From Liolophura sinensis (Eukaryota; Mollusca; Polyplacophora; Chitonida; Chitonidae), in the NCBI RefSeq assembly GCF_032854445.1, contig NC_088295.1:89551836-89572643 (forward strand): a DNA stretch of 20,808 nucleotides. Direction: 5' to 3'. Below are positions 20,397 through 20,808 of this stretch, piece after piece (within the stretch, counting starts at the first letter, position 1; each line of letters begins with the position of its first letter). The notes under the pieces were generated by a model that saw only the letters and a list, made by a program, of their open reading frames with translations, did not search any database and was not told the origin of the DNA. Position numbers and translations under genes: made by a program.

Positions 20397-20808
20397 TATC
20401 TACAGAACATGCAGAGTTAACGTCTCTCTCCTGTCCGATCATGAGCTCACAAGAGATCAATCTGGCCAATGGCAGCTAGTATTATCTACAGAACATACAG
20501 AGTTAATGTCTCTCTCCTGTCCTACCATGAGCTCACAAGAGATCAACCTGGTCAATGGCAGCTAGTATTATCTACAGAACATGCAGAGGTAATGTCTCTC
20601 TCCTGTCCTGTCCTACCATGAGCTCACAAGAGATCAACCTGGTCAATGGCAACTAGTATTATCTACAGAACATAAAGAGTTAATGTCTCTCTCCTGTCCT
20701 ATCAGGGGCTCACAAGAGGTCTACCATGTCAATGACAGCTAGTATTATCTACAGAACATGCAGAGGTAATGTCTCTCTCCTGTCCTATCATGAGCTCACA
20801 AGAGATCA
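20397..20808. repeat. Tandem array of an 86 bp unit, cut by the window edge
   Basis: TACAGAACAT recurs at 20401, 20487, 20573, 20664 and 20750, giving periods of 86, 86, 91 and 86; the third unit has a 5 bp insertion (an extra CTGTC). Each unit carries GTCTCTCTCCTGTCCTA, GAGCTCACAAGAG and GGCAGCTAGTATTATC. At least five copies are present, the last incomplete, and the array continues past 20808. The 65-codon plus-strand frame here is a by-product of the repeat. Confidence 0.93.

Noticed and set aside
1-20808. CRISPR arrays, bacterial operons, phage or viral genes
   Set aside because: No spaced identical repeats of CRISPR type, no Shine-Dalgarno-linked ORF series and no viral domains; the splice structure and Vangl show an animal genome.

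Overview
The window looks like an animal nuclear genome, most likely a lophotrochozoan and plausibly a mollusc. It is AT-rich, has spliceosomal introns, short tRNA-derived (SINE-like) remnants, several young minisatellites and very strong CpG depletion over most of its length. Only one gene is certain: a Van Gogh-like (Vangl/Strabismus) planar cell polarity gene on the minus strand. The mollusc assignment is inference; Vangl membership is read from the protein.

Layout. 1-3000 is a CpG-normal stretch. It may hold the 5' end of a second minus-strand gene running off the left edge (1-117), a weak promoter/small-ORF candidate (about 1127-1230), a decayed SINE (about 1630-1812) and a 126 bp inverted-repeat, MITE-like element (2226-2351). 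3500-6537 is CpG-poor and gene-free; it lies downstream of the Vangl stop and probably includes its 3' UTR. 6560-10039 is the Vangl coding region in two exons (8779-10039 and 6560-6987) joined across a 1791 nt phase-1 intron, giving 562 residues and ending in the PDZ ligand ETSV. The intron carries an eight-copy minisatellite near its donor and a tandemly duplicated pyrimidine tract against its acceptor. A strong acceptor at 10175/10174 implies at least one noncoding exon further upstream, so much of 10.2-20.8 kb is probably the first intron and/or promoter region of Vangl.

10.2-20.8 kb has no convincing coding sequence. It contains a 132 bp tandem duplication (13508-13768), a 54 bp minisatellite of 14 full units (14967-15776) that appears to have expanded inside a SINE, two small hairpins, a dense CAGGTG E-box cluster beside an octamer and a 12 bp palindrome (19533-20246), and an 86 bp tandem array running off the right edge (20397-20808).

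I found no new multi-gene system. The observations most worth following are the reading frame at the left edge, the minisatellite nested in a SINE, the E-box module upstream of Vangl, the rebuilt acceptor tract and the CpG landscape.
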